A stretch of 64,000 nt of DNA, taken from Thermotomaculum hydrothermale. Its GTDB lineage: Bacteria > Acidobacteriota > Holophagae > Thermotomaculales > Thermotomaculaceae. Positions 15,333-25,973 of this stretch are shown here, in pieces. Both the position numbers and the translations under genes were made by a program. The DNA lies in contig NZ_AP017470.1 of the NCBI RefSeq assembly GCF_016592575.1, forward strand, positions 2,056,501-2,120,500, in the 5' to 3' direction. The first letter of the stretch is position 1, and every line of letters begins with the position of its first letter. The notes below the pieces were generated by a model. It searched no databases and had not been told where the DNA came from. It saw only the letters and a list, made by a program, of their open reading frames with translations.

Positions 15333-17403
15333 GTTTTTATTTGAAATAGGTTGTGAAGAGATACCTGCAAGGTTTATAGAAGAGTCTCTAAAGGAAGGGA
15401 AGAATATCCTAAAAAAACTTTTATCTGAGTATAGAATAAACTTTTCTGAAATTGAAACTTACGCTTCCCCAACAAGGCTTGTTTTCAGGATTGAGAATAT
15501 GGACGAGAGGGAAGAAGACCAGACAGTTAAGGTGCAGGGGCCACCAAAAAGGATTTGCCTTGATGAAAATGGCAATCCAACAAAGGCATTAGAGGGATTT
15601 GCAAGAAAGAACGGGATTAAAGTTGAAGATGTGAAATTTGAGCAGGGAAAAACAGGGGAAATTGCTGTTGCGGAAAAATTTGTTAAAGGGAAAGAGACTT
15701 CTGAGATTTTGCAAAGTGTTTTGCCAGAGTTGTTAAAGAAAATTCCTTTTAGAAAGAATATGAAGTGGGGAAGCCTGAATGTCAGGTTTGTAAGGCCTAT
15801 CAGGTGGCTTTTAGCAATTTTCAACGGAAAGGTTGTTGAGTTTGAGTACGCAAATGTAAAATCATCAAATAAAACAAACGGCCACAGGATTTTAGGGAAG
15901 AGAGATATTGAGGTTAAGTCTTTTGAAGACTATGTAAAAAAACTTGAAGAAAACCTTGTTGTTGTTGATTTTAGAAAGAGAAAAGAAATCATCTCAAACA
16001 AAATAAAGGACTTTGAGGGAAGGACAGGCTTTAAAGCAATTGAAGATGAAGACTTGCTTGACGAGGTAACCCACCTTGTTGAATACCCCTATGTGGTTGA
16101 AGGGGAGTTTGACAAAAAGTTTCTTGATATCCCTGAAGAGGTTTTAATTACCTCTATGAAAGAGCATCAAAAATACTTTGCTGTTAGAGACAAAGACGGG
16201 AAGCTTGCAAACAGGTTTCTTGCTATTGCATCAATAAAGGAAGATGTTAAGGGATATGTAAAAAACGGAAACGAGAGGGTGCTTGCAGCAAGGCTTTACG
16301 ATGCAAAATTCTTCTGGGATGAAGACAGGAAAAAACCTTTATTTTCAAGAATGGAAAAGTTAGAGAGAATGACATTTCAATCTGACCTTGGCACTTACGC
16401 AGACAAGATTGTAAGAATGATAAGCCTTGCAGAAGTTTTGAAGAATTTTATTGATTTTGACTTTTACACTTCAAAAGAAACAATTGAGCTTTGCAAGTGT
16501 GACCTTGCAACCGATATGGTTTACGAATTCCCTGAGTTACAGGGGATTATGGGCGGGCTTTACGCAAAAGAGGAAGGAAAGCCCTATGGAGTGTGGAAAG
16601 GGATTTACGACCATTACAAGCCTGAATCTTTTGACGATGAAATCCCTGAAACAGAAGAGGGGGTAATCACTTCAATAGCAGATAAACTTGACACATTTTT
16701 AGGCTGCCTTGCAGTTGGGATTAAACCAACAGGCTCAAAAGACCCATTTGGTTTGAGAAGGGCATCTCAGGGAATTGTAAACATAATCTTTAAAAAAAGG
16801 CTTGATTTTGACTTTTACAATTTCGTTAAAGAAAGCCTTAAAACCTATGAAAAATATTTGAAAATAGAAAAATCAGAGTGGGAAGAGTCTATATTTTCAA
16901 TTTTTGACGCAAGAGTCTCTTTTTTCCTTGAAAAACAGGGATTTAATTACGACGAGATAAACTCTATCCTTGCAATTCCACACGGGAATTTTATTGACTC
17001 ATTCAACAGGATTAAAGCTTTAAAAGAGATGAGAAGAGACGAGGATTTTCTCAAGGTGGCAACAAGCTTTAAGAGGATAAACAACATTTTAAATTCAGCA
17101 AAGGGATTTGAAAAATCAAGTATTGACGAAAGCCTATTAGTTGAAAACGAGGAAAAAGAATTGTTTGAGAGATTCAAAGATTTAAAAACAAAGGTTGAAG
17201 AGTTTGCAGGAGAGAAAGACTATCTGTCAGGCTTAAAGGAAATAGCCAGACTCTCAACCACAGTTGATACATTCTTTGACAAAGTTATGGTAATGGCAAA
17301 GGAAGAAAATTTAAAGCAAAACAGGCTTTCTCTTCTTTCAGAGTTAAAAAAGGTGTTTTTAAAAATAGCAGACTTTTCTCAACTTGTTGTTGAGAAAAAA
17401 TAG
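15325..17403 (+). CDS. glyS: Glycyl-tRNA synthetase beta subunit
   Basis: This 692-residue protein is the tRNA-recognition subunit that partners GlyQ. It starts with the typical [14 protein letters not shown] segment and contains the HD-like middle region ([24 protein letters not shown]) and a C-terminal DALR-type anticodon-binding domain. The length is normal for the family. The ATG lies inside the end of glyQ. Confidence 0.97.
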   Translation: MAEFLFEIGCEEIPARFIEESLKEGKNILKKLLSEYRINFSEIETYASPTRLVFRIENMDEREEDQTVKVQGPPKRICLDENGNPTKALEGFARKNGIKVEDVKFEQGKTGEIAVAEKFVKGKETSEILQSVLPELLKKIPFRKNMKWGSLNVRFVRPIRWLLAIFNGKVVEFEYANVKSSNKTNGHRILGKRDIEVKSFEDYVKKLEENLVVVDFRKRKEIISNKIKDFEGRTGFKAIEDEDLLDEVTHLVEYPYVVEGEFDKKFLDIPEEVLITSMKEHQKYFAVRDKDGKLANRFLAIASIKEDVKGYVKNGNERVLAARLYDAKFFWDEDRKKPLFSRMEKLERMTFQSDLGTYADKIVRMISLAEVLKNFIDFDFYTSKETIELCKCDLATDMVYEFPELQGIMGGLYAKEEGKPYGVWKGIYDHYKPESFDDEIPETEEGVITSIADKLDTFLGCLAVGIKPTGSKDPFGLRRASQGIVNIIFKKRLDFDFYNFVKESLKTYEKYLKIEKSEWEESIFSIFDARVSFFLEKQGFNYDEINSILAIPHGNFIDSFNRIKALKEMRRDEDFLKVATSFKRINNILNSAKGFEKSSIDESLLVENEEKELFERFKDLKTKVEEFAGEKDYLSGLKEIARLSTTVDTFFDKVMVMAKEENLKQNRLSLLSELKKVFLKIADFSQLVVEKK

Positions 17404-17411
17404 GGGGAAAA

Positions 17412-18236
17412 ATGAAAAAGGTATTTGCGTTTACTCTTGGGATAATTTTGTTATTAACTATAACCTCTTGCTCTTTTTTCGGAAAAAAAGAGGAGAAAAA
17501 ACCGCAAACACAAACTTCAATGGCTGTTGAATTTGCAAAAAAGGCAAAAGAAAGTTTGAAAATCCTCAAAAAAGAAAAGATAAAAGCTTTAGGGGAAAAT
17601 AATGTTTCAGAGGAAAAAGAAGGAAAAGAAGGGGAAAAAGAGGCAAAAGCTATTGAACTTACAGACAAAGATTTTGAGGCTTATTTAAAATCTATGGATT
17701 TTGCAGTTGAAAAATTAAAAGAACAGAATAAAAAGATTGAAGAAAAACTAAAAGACGGAAGTTTAAGCGCAATGGATATCCTTTCCTTCTCAATGAGTGC
17801 TTTTGCAGATGTTTTCAACCCTGATGCATACCTTGAAAAGGTGGCAAAAACAGAAGAGGGAAAAGAGCATTACGAACAGGCTTTCAGGGAAATTGTAAAG
17901 CTTTACACCTACATAAAAGACACCCCCGTTGACGAGTTTAAAAAGAAAAACAAAGAACAGGCAGAGCAGGCGCAAAAAGACCTTGATCAGTTAAAGGAAA
18001 AGATAGAAGAGTTAAAAAAGACAAACCCGGAAGCGGCAAAGAAAATGGAGCAGCTAAGCATTGTGGATATGAAAAAAATAACAAATATGACAAACCCGCT
18101 TAACATGTTTTCCGAGCACAACATTGACCTTTACGGAGAGTATCAGAAAGAAATCTGCGAAAAAAACGATAAATTGAAAAAAGAGATAAACAATTTAAAA
18201 AATATTTTTGACGAAATGAGAAAAAATCAACAGTAA
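17412..18236 (+). CDS. Lys/Glu-rich coiled-coil lipoprotein
   Basis: This 274-residue protein has a lipoprotein signal with Cys20 (LTITSC). The mature part is highly charged, with long predicted coiled coils (QKDLDQLKEKIEELKK and the C-terminal KLKKEINNLKNIFDEM). No catalytic domain is visible. It lies nine bases after glyS and just before gatB, so it is probably co-transcribed with translation genes, but the link to them is unclear. Confidence 0.8.
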   Translation: MKKVFAFTLGIILLLTITSCSFFGKKEEKKPQTQTSMAVEFAKKAKESLKILKKEKIKALGENNVSEEKEGKEGEKEAKAIELTDKDFEAYLKSMDFAVEKLKEQNKKIEEKLKDGSLSAMDILSFSMSAFADVFNPDAYLEKVAKTEEGKEHYEQAFREIVKLYTYIKDTPVDEFKKKNKEQAEQAQKDLDQLKEKIEELKKTNPEAAKKMEQLSIVDMKKITNMTNPLNMFSEHNIDLYGEYQKEICEKNDKLKKEINNLKNIFDEMRKNQQ

Positions 18237-18245
18237 GAGGTGATT

Positions 18246-19661
18246 ATGGAATTTGAGGCTGTAATAGGCTTGGAGGTTCACGCTCAATTAAAAACAGACA
18301 CAAAAATGTTTTGCTCCTGCAAAACAGACTTTAAAGATGAACCAAACACAAACACCTGCCCTGTATGTTACGGGCTTCCCGGTGCGCTTCCTGTAATTAA
18401 CAAAAAGGCTGTGGAATTTGCAATTAAAGCAGGGCTTGCCTTTAACTGCAAGATAAACCTAACATCTGTTTTTTCAAGAAAGAATTACTTTTACCCTGAT
18501 TTGCCAAAAGGCTATCAGATAACCCAGTATGAAATCCCAATATGTGAAGGGGGAGAGGTTAAAGTTGATGAAGGAAAATCATTCAGGCTTGAGAGGATTC
18601 ACCTTGAAGAAGATGCGGCAAAGTCAATGCACAAGGGGGATAGAACCCTTGTTGACTTTAACAGAAGCGGTATTCCTCTGATAGAGATTGTTTCAAAGCC
18701 TGATATGAGAAGCGGGGAAGACGCATACAAATACCTTGTTCAGTTAAGGGCAATCCTCAGGTATTTAGGAATATGTGACGGAAATATGGAAGAGGGGTCC
18801 CTTCGCTGCGATGCAAATATTTCAGTAAGGCCTAAGGGGCAAAAGGAGTTGGGGACAAAAACAGAGTTGAAAAACTTAAACTCATTCAGGTTTGTTCAAA
18901 AAGCAATTGACTATGAAATAAAAAGGCAGATTGAGGTAATTAAAAACGGCGGAAGGATAGTTCAGGAGACAAGGCTTTACGACGACAGAAAAAATGAAAC
19001 AAGGCCAATGCGCTCAAAGGAAGAGGCTCACGATTACAGGTATTTCCCTGAACCTGATTTAAAACCCCTTGTAATTACTGAAGAAGAAATTGAAAAAATT
19101 AGAGAAACAATGCCTGAGCTTCCCCTTGAAAAGGCTTTAAGATTTGAGAGAGAATTTGGAATAAAAAAGGAAGACGCATACTTTTTAACATTAGAAAAAG
19201 AGCTTGCAGATTACTTTGAAAAGGTGGCAAAACAAAGCGGAAACCCAAAAACAGCCTCAGCACTTATTCAAACAGAGTTGTTAAGAGAATTAAATGCAGA
19301 GAAAAAATCTATTGAAGAGTGCAAGTTACAACCAGAAACACTTGTAAAATTAATTAAACTTATAGACAACAAAACAATTTCAATGAAGATAGCAAAGGAT
19401 ATATTCCCTGAAATTTATAAAACAAACAAAGACCCTGAAATTATTGTTAAGGAAAAGGGGCTTGTGCAGATTACAGATGAAAGCGCAATTGAAGAAATTT
19501 GCAAAAAGGTTGTGGATGCAAACCCTGCACAGGTTGAAAAGTATAGAAACGGTAAACAGGGGCTTTTCGGATTCTTTGTTGGCCAGGTTATGAAAGAAAC
19601 AAGGGGAAAGGCCAATCCCCAGATTGTAAATAAGATTTTGAAAAAACTCCTTGATAGTTAA
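18246..19661 (+). CDS. gatB: Asp/Glu-tRNA amidotransferase subunit B
   Basis: GatB activates and amidates misacylated Glu-tRNA(Gln) or Asp-tRNA(Asn) with GatA and GatC. The protein has the GatB catalytic cradle (FEAVIGLEVHAQL, CPVCYGLPGALP, FYPDLPKGYQI) and the C-terminal YqeY-like helical tail (GLFGFFVGQVMKET). I start at ATG 18246, five bases after AAGAGG; an in-frame GTG at 18240 overlaps that ribosome site. gatA and gatC are not in the window. Confidence 0.97.
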   Translation: MEFEAVIGLEVHAQLKTDTKMFCSCKTDFKDEPNTNTCPVCYGLPGALPVINKKAVEFAIKAGLAFNCKINLTSVFSRKNYFYPDLPKGYQITQYEIPICEGGEVKVDEGKSFRLERIHLEEDAAKSMHKGDRTLVDFNRSGIPLIEIVSKPDMRSGEDAYKYLVQLRAILRYLGICDGNMEEGSLRCDANISVRPKGQKELGTKTELKNLNSFRFVQKAIDYEIKRQIEVIKNGGRIVQETRLYDDRKNETRPMRSKEEAHDYRYFPEPDLKPLVITEEEIEKIRETMPELPLEKALRFEREFGIKKEDAYFLTLEKELADYFEKVAKQSGNPKTASALIQTELLRELNAEKKSIEECKLQPETLVKLIKLIDNKTISMKIAKDIFPEIYKTNKDPEIIVKEKGLVQITDESAIEEICKKVVDANPAQVEKYRNGKQGLFGFFVGQVMKETRGKANPQIVNKILKKLLDS

Positions 19662-19672
19662 AAGGGGGTTTT

Positions 19673-20599
19673 ATTAAGAAAATTCTTCTCCTCTGCCTTG
19701 CAATTTTATTTTTAAGTTTAAACTTGCAGGCGGGGGATTTTTTTGTATCAAAAAATAAATACTTTAACATTTACTACAAAAAACAGAATTTAAAGTTGGT
19801 TCAGCAGCTTGTTATAGACTGCGACGGATTTTTAGCAAGGGTTTGCAACAAATACGGTTTAAAAAAGCCAGAAAAGCCAATAGATGTTTACATAAATCCA
19901 GATTACAAATTTAAAAATGAGGCATTCCCATTTAACTTGCAGATTGCAGGGGCATACTTCCCTGATAAAAAAATAATTGTCTTAAAAACAACAAAACCCT
20001 TTGACAGCGATTTTACAAGCGATATATTTATTGTATTTAAGCACGAAGTAATGCACGCAATTATAGACTTAAACAGATTAAAAATTCCATTGTGGTTAAA
20101 CGAAGGGCTTGCAGTATTCAACAGCAGGGGTTTCTCCCTATGGGACGGAAGGGAATTGCTTGGAATAAACAAAAAAAAATTCAGGCAATACCTTAAACCT
20201 CAATCCTTCCACAACCCTGTAAATGCACCAATATCCTATTCCCTTGCCTGTGGGCTTGTAAGCTATATGGAATCGTACGGAATTGACACAATGAGCAAGT
20301 TTTTCAAAAACCTTCAAAAAGGTTACGATTTTAAAACAGCCTTTTTTGCCGCATTCGGAATTGATTTCAACTTTTTTCTTTTAATGTTCAGGGATGACTT
20401 TCTCTCAAGGTACACAATGTTCAACCTTATAATCTCCTTTAAAGGATTAGGCGGTGTTATCTTTTTCCTTTCAATCATTATTATCTTTATCCGATACTTT
20501 AGAAATAAAAAAAGAATAAAAAAGATGGTGGAAGACGAAAAAAACAGCCAGATAGAACCTTATGTGGAACAATGTGAAGAGTCAGAAAACAAAGAATAA
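19673..20599 (+). CDS. Exported HExxH peptidase (peptidase MA-like), apparent ATT start
   Basis: The catalytic part contains KHEVMHAI (HExxH zinc site) followed by WLNEGLAVF, the pattern of gluzincin-type peptidase MA-like proteins. A C-terminal membrane helix (GGVIFFLSIIIIFI) and a charged tail follow. The first standard start codon in frame, TTG 19724, lies inside a signal peptide. The frame upstream reads KKILLLCLAILFLSLNLQAGDF and is preceded by AAAGGGGG, so translation probably begins at ATT 19673, giving 308 residues. The frame is open only back to 19658. Confidence 0.75.
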   Translation: MKKILLLCLAILFLSLNLQAGDFFVSKNKYFNIYYKKQNLKLVQQLVIDCDGFLARVCNKYGLKKPEKPIDVYINPDYKFKNEAFPFNLQIAGAYFPDKKIIVLKTTKPFDSDFTSDIFIVFKHEVMHAIIDLNRLKIPLWLNEGLAVFNSRGFSLWDGRELLGINKKKFRQYLKPQSFHNPVNAPISYSLACGLVSYMESYGIDTMSKFFKNLQKGYDFKTAFFAAFGIDFNFFLLMFRDDFLSRYTMFNLIISFKGLGGVIFFLSIIIIFIRYFRNKKRIKKMVEDEKNSQIEPYVEQCEESENKE

Positions 20600-20661
20600 T
20601 TTTTTTCAAAAAACAAAATCTGATAAACTGTTAAAGAGAAAAATTTTTACAGGGAGTAAGT

Positions 20662-21903
20662 ATGATTGACAGAGAGAGATTGGTTGAAAGGTTTTTAAAC
20701 TATGTAAAGGTTAAAACAACATCAGACGAAGAGTCAAACACATTTCCATCAACACCGGAACAGATAGAATTTGCGAAAAAGTTGGTTGAAGAGTTAAAGG
20801 CATTAGGCGTAAAAGATGTTGAATTGGATAAAGCAGGATATGTTTACGCAACAATTCCTTCAAATGTTGACTGGGATGTGCCCCCAATTGGTTTTATAGC
20901 CCACATGGATACATCTCCAGCAGAAAGCGGGGAAAATGTAAATCCAATTATCCATAAAAACTATCAGGGGGGAAATATTGAACTTCCAAACGGCGGCATT
21001 GTTTTAACCCCTGAAGAAAACCCAATATTAAACAAACTCATAGGAGATGACATAATAACCACAGACGGCACAACGCTTTTAGGGGCAGACGACAAAGCGG
21101 GAATAGCTGAAATAATGACTGCTGTTGAATATATGATGAAACACCCAGAATTTAAGCACGGTGAAATAAAGATTGCCTTTACCCCTGACGAAGAAATAGG
21201 CAAAGGTGTTGATTATTTTGATGTTAAAAAGTTTGGAGCAAAGTTTGCCTACACAATGGACGGTGGACCATTGGGGGAATTGGAAGATGAAAACTTTAAC
21301 GCAGATAAGGCTGAAATAATTTTCAAGGGGATAAATGTTCACCCTGGTTATGCAAAGGGGAAATTGGTTAATTCAATAAGAATGGCATCTTTGTTTGTAA
21401 CATTGATGAACGAAAACACCCTTCCAGAAACAACAGAAAAAAGGGAAGGATACTATCACACAACAATTATTAACGGTATGGAAAATGAAACAAGGCTTCA
21501 AATTATAATTAGAAGCTTTGATATGGACGAGTTAAAAGCTCTTGAAGATGACCTCTTTAAAATAAAGGAAAAGGTTTTAGAAAAATTCCCGAAAGGTGAG
21601 ATTGACCTGAAAATTGTTGAGCAGTACAGAAATATGAAGTACATTCTTGACGAACACCCTGAAGTATTAAACATTGCTTTAAAAGCATTTGAAAAATTGG
21701 GGATTGAACCTGAGAGAAAGCCTATAAGAGGGGGAACTGACGGTTCAAGACTAACCTTTATGGGAGTGCCAACGCCAAATATATTTGCAGGTGGAATAAA
21801 CTTCCATTCAAAAAAAGAGTTTACATCAGTTAACACAATGGAAAAGGCAACAGAGGTAATATTAACCATTGCAAACCTGTGGGCAGAAGAAAACAAAAAA
21901 TGA
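20662..21903 (+). CDS. pepT: Peptidase T (tripeptidase, M20 family)
   Basis: This 413-residue zinc peptidase removes N-terminal residues from tripeptides. The M20 metal ligands are visible: IAHMDTSP, LGADDKAGIAE, FTPDEEIGKG, TMDGGPLG and the late HSKKEF. A dimerisation domain lies in the middle. The length matches PepT. GGGAG precedes the ATG. Confidence 0.95.
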   Translation: MIDRERLVERFLNYVKVKTTSDEESNTFPSTPEQIEFAKKLVEELKALGVKDVELDKAGYVYATIPSNVDWDVPPIGFIAHMDTSPAESGENVNPIIHKNYQGGNIELPNGGIVLTPEENPILNKLIGDDIITTDGTTLLGADDKAGIAEIMTAVEYMMKHPEFKHGEIKIAFTPDEEIGKGVDYFDVKKFGAKFAYTMDGGPLGELEDENFNADKAEIIFKGINVHPGYAKGKLVNSIRMASLFVTLMNENTLPETTEKREGYYHTTIINGMENETRLQIIIRSFDMDELKALEDDLFKIKEKVLEKFPKGEIDLKIVEQYRNMKYILDEHPEVLNIALKAFEKLGIEPERKPIRGGTDGSRLTFMGVPTPNIFAGGINFHSKKEFTSVNTMEKATEVILTIANLWAEENKK

Positions 21904-22409
21904 TTAAACCTGAAGTTGAAGAGATTGTTTCAATTAACTGCACAAAAGAATTTTTTAAAAGAAAGATAGAAGAGATTTTCAAAAATCTTGGAAAGGGGGG
22001 AAACCATTACAAGGTTGAAACCCCCTCTCCAGATACAGTTAAGGTAACATCAAAAAGGTTTATATATCGAAAAATTAATTTAAGCGAAATTATTTTTAAT
22101 ATTGTTGATGAAAATGGAAAACTGAAAATTCATTACAGGGTAAACTTTTTCCGCTGGTTTTTAGGGCTAATTTTCCTGTCTATTACATTACTAATATCCT
22201 TTGCGATATTTTACTTTTTCTTTAACAACAAATATCACCCACAGATGGAAACTTCCCATTATGTAATTATTTTTGGAAGCATATTCTTCTGGGCATTTAT
22301 ATGGCCGTTGATTATGACATTTTTTTACAAAAATATGGTTAAAAACTTTATGCAAAAGGTTTTAGGGCTTATTGAAGCACAGTATCTTATAATTCAAAAT
22401 AAGAATTAA
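21900..22409 (+). CDS. Two-helix membrane protein of unknown function
   Basis: This protein of 169 residues starts at an ATG that overlaps the pepT stop (ATGA). A soluble N-terminal part (1-80) looks like an alpha/beta domain. Two hydrophobic helices follow (about 82-104 and 120-140), then a short C-terminal helix. It ends convergently with dnaE, overlapping its stop by four bases. The family is not recognised. Confidence 0.7.
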   Translation: MIKPEVEEIVSINCTKEFFKRKIEEIFKNLGKGGNHYKVETPSPDTVKVTSKRFIYRKINLSEIIFNIVDENGKLKIHYRVNFFRWFLGLIFLSITLLISFAIFYFFFNNKYHPQMETSHYVIIFGSIFFWAFIWPLIMTFFYKNMVKNFMQKVLGLIEAQYLIIQNKN

Positions 22410-25400
22410 CTTAAATTGTAAGTTATCCCGAGAGTTTTAAATATATCTGAATCAAGTATATTGTATGAAAGCCTGAATTTTTCAGCTGCCCTTATTACAA
22501 CCTTTTTACCTTCAAACCTGATTACAAAAAAGAGTGCTAAATCATCCCCTCTGTACAATTCAAATTCCTGTTTCAATGCATCAACCTGGCTTCCGTCTTT
22601 AACCTCAACAACAAGCATTTTTGCTTCATTTTTCACCATTTTGTCGTAAGGGACAAGGTTGTTAAGGATAATTCCCGGCCTGTCATTTTTAAGGTTTACC
22701 GTGCCATAAACAAAGAAAATTCCATTCTCAGCTTTAAGCATTTCAGAAAGATTTTCTATTGCATTCCTTCCCTTATTCTCCTCAAAGCAGGAAGCAAATG
22801 CCACAACCTCAACCTTTCCTGTTAAATCCTCAAGCTCAAAATTGGCCATTTTATTTCCGTTTCTATCTTTTCTAAACCTTACCTTTTTTACAATCCCGCC
22901 AATTACCACATTTATAGAATCTTCACCTAAATAATCACTTTCCTCTTCATCTCTTTCGTAAAGGTCAAGAATCTCCCTGACGCTCATTGTGGAAAACCTT
23001 CTTAACTCTTTTGCATAATCGTCAAGGGGATGTCCTGATGCGTAAAAACCTAAAACTTCAAACTCTTTTTCAAGCAATTCTGTTTTATCCCATTCAGGCT
23101 GGTTTTCCCTGTTTTCTTCTTCATTATCCTCTATCTCAAAAAGAGGAATTAATCCCCTTTTTCTCTCTTCCTGCTCTTTCTGAGCCTGCTTTAAACTTAG
23201 TTCAAGTGTCTCAAAAAGGTATTTTCTTTTATCTCCCAAGGAATCAAAAGCACCGGACATTATAAGGGATTCTATAACCTTTTTGTTAACCTTTCTCAAA
23301 TCAACTCTTTTCAGAAAATCATTAAAAGATTTGTACTCTCCCTTTTTTCTCTCTTCAAGTATTGATTCAAGGGCGGCTCCTCCAACTCCCTTAATTGCTC
23401 CAAGCCCAAAAAGGATATTGTCCCCAACAATTGTAAAGCTCTCCCCTGATTTATTTATATCAGGGGGAAGTAACTTAATATTCAAACTTTCAAGCATAGG
23501 TTTAATCTTTAAAATATCCTCAACCTTGGTTGTACTCATCTGCTCAAGAGTTAAAACTGCTGTTGCAAACTCAATAGGATACTTTACCTTTAAATAGGCT
23601 GTTTTATAGGCAAGGATTGCATAGGCGGTTGAATGGGATTTGTTAAACCCATACTCTGCGAAACCAACCATTATCTGGAACAATTCTTCAAGCTTTTCTT
23701 TGGGATATCCTCTTTCAATCCCGCCCTTTATAAACTTCTCCTGTTGCTCCATCATTACATCCATCTGCTTTTTGCCCATGGCTCTTCTCAAAATATCCGC
23801 TTCCCCTAAAGAGTAGCCTGCAAGCTTCTGGGCAATTAGCATTATCTGTTCCTGATAGATAATAGTGCCGTATGTTTCTTCAAGAATCTCTTTTAAATCG
23901 TCAATAAAGTAGTCTATCTCCTCAAGCCCATGCTTTCTTTTAATAAAAGAATCAAGCAACCCGGATTGAATAGGCCCTGGCCTGTACATTGCGTTTGCAG
24001 CTATTAAGTCTTCAATAACAGTTGGTTTTAATTTCCTGAGTAAGCCCCTCATTCCCGGGCTTTCAAACTGGAATATTGCCTGTGTCTCCCCTTTTCTAAA
24101 TATTTCAAAAACAGAATCGTCGTTTAATTTTTCCATCTCCCTTTCAAGCTCTTCTCTGGTAATTCCGTGCCTCTCAAATATAAGCTTTTCGCAATAATCA
24201 ATAATCGAAAGTGTTTTTAAGCCTAAAAAGTCCATTTTCAAAAGCCCGATTTTCTCAACATACTTTTTATCGTACTGCACTATGGGAACAGGGGCTTTAG
24301 ACTTTGTTTCAATATAAACAGGAGCAAGTTCAGTTATAGGCCTTGGAGCAATAATTACACCGGCAGCATGAATTCCTGCATGCCTTGCAGTATCCTCTAT
24401 CTTTAAGGCAGTCTCTACCAACTTCTTTTTTTCTGGAGAAGATTCCATATATTTTTTAAACTCGTCACTTTCCTCAAGTGCCCTGCTGATAGTTACATTT
24501 ATGCCTGTGGGAAAGAGTTTCGTGGTTACCATGTTTGCTTCACTTGCAGCAATTCCCATAACCCTTGCAACATCTTTAAATGCACTTTTTCCCTTCATTC
24601 TTGAAATTGTTGCTATTTGGGAAACCTTTTCTTCTCCATATTTTTCTTTAACATAATTGATTACCTCTTCCCTTTTTAGTTTACAGAAGTCAATATCAAT
24701 ATCAGGCATTGATTTTCTTTCAGGGTTTAAAAACCTCTCAAAAAGCAATTTGTACCTTATTGGGTCAACATCTGTTATCCCTAATGTAAAGGCTATTAAA
24801 GAACCTGCTGCACTTCCCCTTCCCGGCCCAACAGGAATATTGTTGCTTTTTGCATAATTTATAAAATCCCAGACAATTAAAAAATATCCAGCAAAACCCT
24901 TCTCTACAATTACCTTTAATTCTGTTTCAAGCCTTTCCTCATACTTCTCAAATGGCACATTAGATGATAATTTTCCTGAATCCCTCAACTTAAAAAGCCC
25001 ATCGTAGGAAAGCTTTTTCAGGTATGAGTCAAGGGTAAAACCTTCAGGAACCTTGAAATCTGGAAACATCATCTTTGAAGGAAGCTCCACATTGCACATT
25101 TCCGCTATCTTTAAGGTGTTATCAAGTGCTTCAGGAACAAAGCCAAACAACTCTTCCATCTCTTCCCTTGACTTAAAGTAAAACTTTTCAGGCTCATACC
25201 TCATTCTATCTCTGTCAGTTAAAAGCTTGTTTGTCTGAATGCACAAAAGCACATCGTGAACAAAAGAGTCCTCTTTTTCAAGGTAGTGCACATCATTTGT
25301 AGCAACTATTGGGATATCAAGCTTTCTTGCAAGCTTTATCATCTGAGGGGCAACAAATTTCTCATCTTCAAGCCCATGATCCTGAATTTCAAGAAAAAAG

Positions 25401-25903
25401 TTGCCCTTGCCAAAAATTTTGTTGAACCTTAAAGCAGCCTTTTCAGCATGCTCTAAATCTTTATTTAATATTGCCTCTGAAACCTCCCCTTTCAAGCATG
25501 CAGAAAGCCCTATCAATCCCTCGCTGTATTCCTCAAGAAGTTCAAGGTCTATTCTTGGTTTGTAGTAAAAACCTTCTGTATATCCTTTAGAGACAAGGGT
25601 ACACAAATTTTGATAACCTTTGTTGTTTTTTGCAATTAAAACAAGGTGATTCATACCTGTTTTGCCCTTTTCTTTGTTAAACCTGCTTCCCTTTGCAACA
25701 TAAACCTCACATCCCAACAAAGGCTTTATCCCCTCCGCTTTTGCTGCAAGGTAAAACTCTGCAATTCCAAACATAGCCCCGTGGTCTGTGACCGCAATAG
25801 CAGGCATACCTAACTCTTTAGCCCTTTTTATCATCGGCTTTATCTTTGTTAAGCCATCAAGCAAACTGTACTCTGTGTGAGTGTGTAGATGGACAAAACT
25901 CAT
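22406..25903 (-). CDS. dnaE: DNA polymerase III alpha subunit
   Basis: This 1165-residue replicative polymerase has an N-terminal PHP domain (FVHLHTHTEYSLLDG) and the C-family palm with GRGSAAGS and PDIDIDF catalytic acids. The fingers region contains EQIMLIAQKLAGYS and FNKSHSTAYA. A C-terminal OB fold (about 985-1065) and a weak tail domain follow. The size and order are those of DnaE1. GGGGAG precedes the ATG. Confidence 0.97.
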   Translation of the reverse strand: MSFVHLHTHTEYSLLDGLTKIKPMIKRAKELGMPAIAVTDHGAMFGIAEFYLAAKAEGIKPLLGCEVYVAKGSRFNKEKGKTGMNHLVLIAKNNKGYQNLCTLVSKGYTEGFYYKPRIDLELLEEYSEGLIGLSACLKGEVSEAILNKDLEHAEKAALRFNKIFGKGNFFLEIQDHGLEDEKFVAPQMIKLARKLDIPIVATNDVHYLEKEDSFVHDVLLCIQTNKLLTDRDRMRYEPEKFYFKSREEMEELFGFVPEALDNTLKIAEMCNVELPSKMMFPDFKVPEGFTLDSYLKKLSYDGLFKLRDSGKLSSNVPFEKYEERLETELKVIVEKGFAGYFLIVWDFINYAKSNNIPVGPGRGSAAGSLIAFTLGITDVDPIRYKLLFERFLNPERKSMPDIDIDFCKLKREEVINYVKEKYGEEKVSQIATISRMKGKSAFKDVARVMGIAASEANMVTTKLFPTGINVTISRALEESDEFKKYMESSPEKKKLVETALKIEDTARHAGIHAAGVIIAPRPITELAPVYIETKSKAPVPIVQYDKKYVEKIGLLKMDFLGLKTLSIIDYCEKLIFERHGITREELEREMEKLNDDSVFEIFRKGETQAIFQFESPGMRGLLRKLKPTVIEDLIAANAMYRPGPIQSGLLDSFIKRKHGLEEIDYFIDDLKEILEETYGTIIYQEQIMLIAQKLAGYSLGEADILRRAMGKKQMDVMMEQQEKFIKGGIERGYPKEKLEELFQIMVGFAEYGFNKSHSTAYAILAYKTAYLKVKYPIEFATAVLTLEQMSTTKVEDILKIKPMLESLNIKLLPPDINKSGESFTIVGDNILFGLGAIKGVGGAALESILEERKKGEYKSFNDFLKRVDLRKVNKKVIESLIMSGAFDSLGDKRKYLFETLELSLKQAQKEQEERKRGLIPLFEIEDNEEENRENQPEWDKTELLEKEFEVLGFYASGHPLDDYAKELRRFSTMSVREILDLYERDEEESDYLGEDSINVVIGGIVKKVRFRKDRNGNKMANFELEDLTGKVEVVAFASCFEENKGRNAIENLSEMLKAENGIFFVYGTVNLKNDRPGIILNNLVPYDKMVKNEAKMLVVEVKDGSQVDALKQEFELYRGDDLALFFVIRFEGKKVVIRAAEKFRLSYNILDSDIFKTLGITYNLS

Positions 25904-25973
25904 ACTCTCCCCTTTTTTAAAATCTCTGCTATATTTTACCAGCTTACAGCTTTAAATCTGATGCTTTTAAAAT

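Noticed and set aside
18240-18245. GTG start for gatB
   Set aside because: It overlaps the AAGAGG ribosome site, and the family N-terminus begins at the following ATG (MEFEAVIGLEVHAQ).
24657-24857. Plus-strand frame inside dnaE
   Set aside because: It is antisense to the conserved polymerase active-site region and has no independent support.
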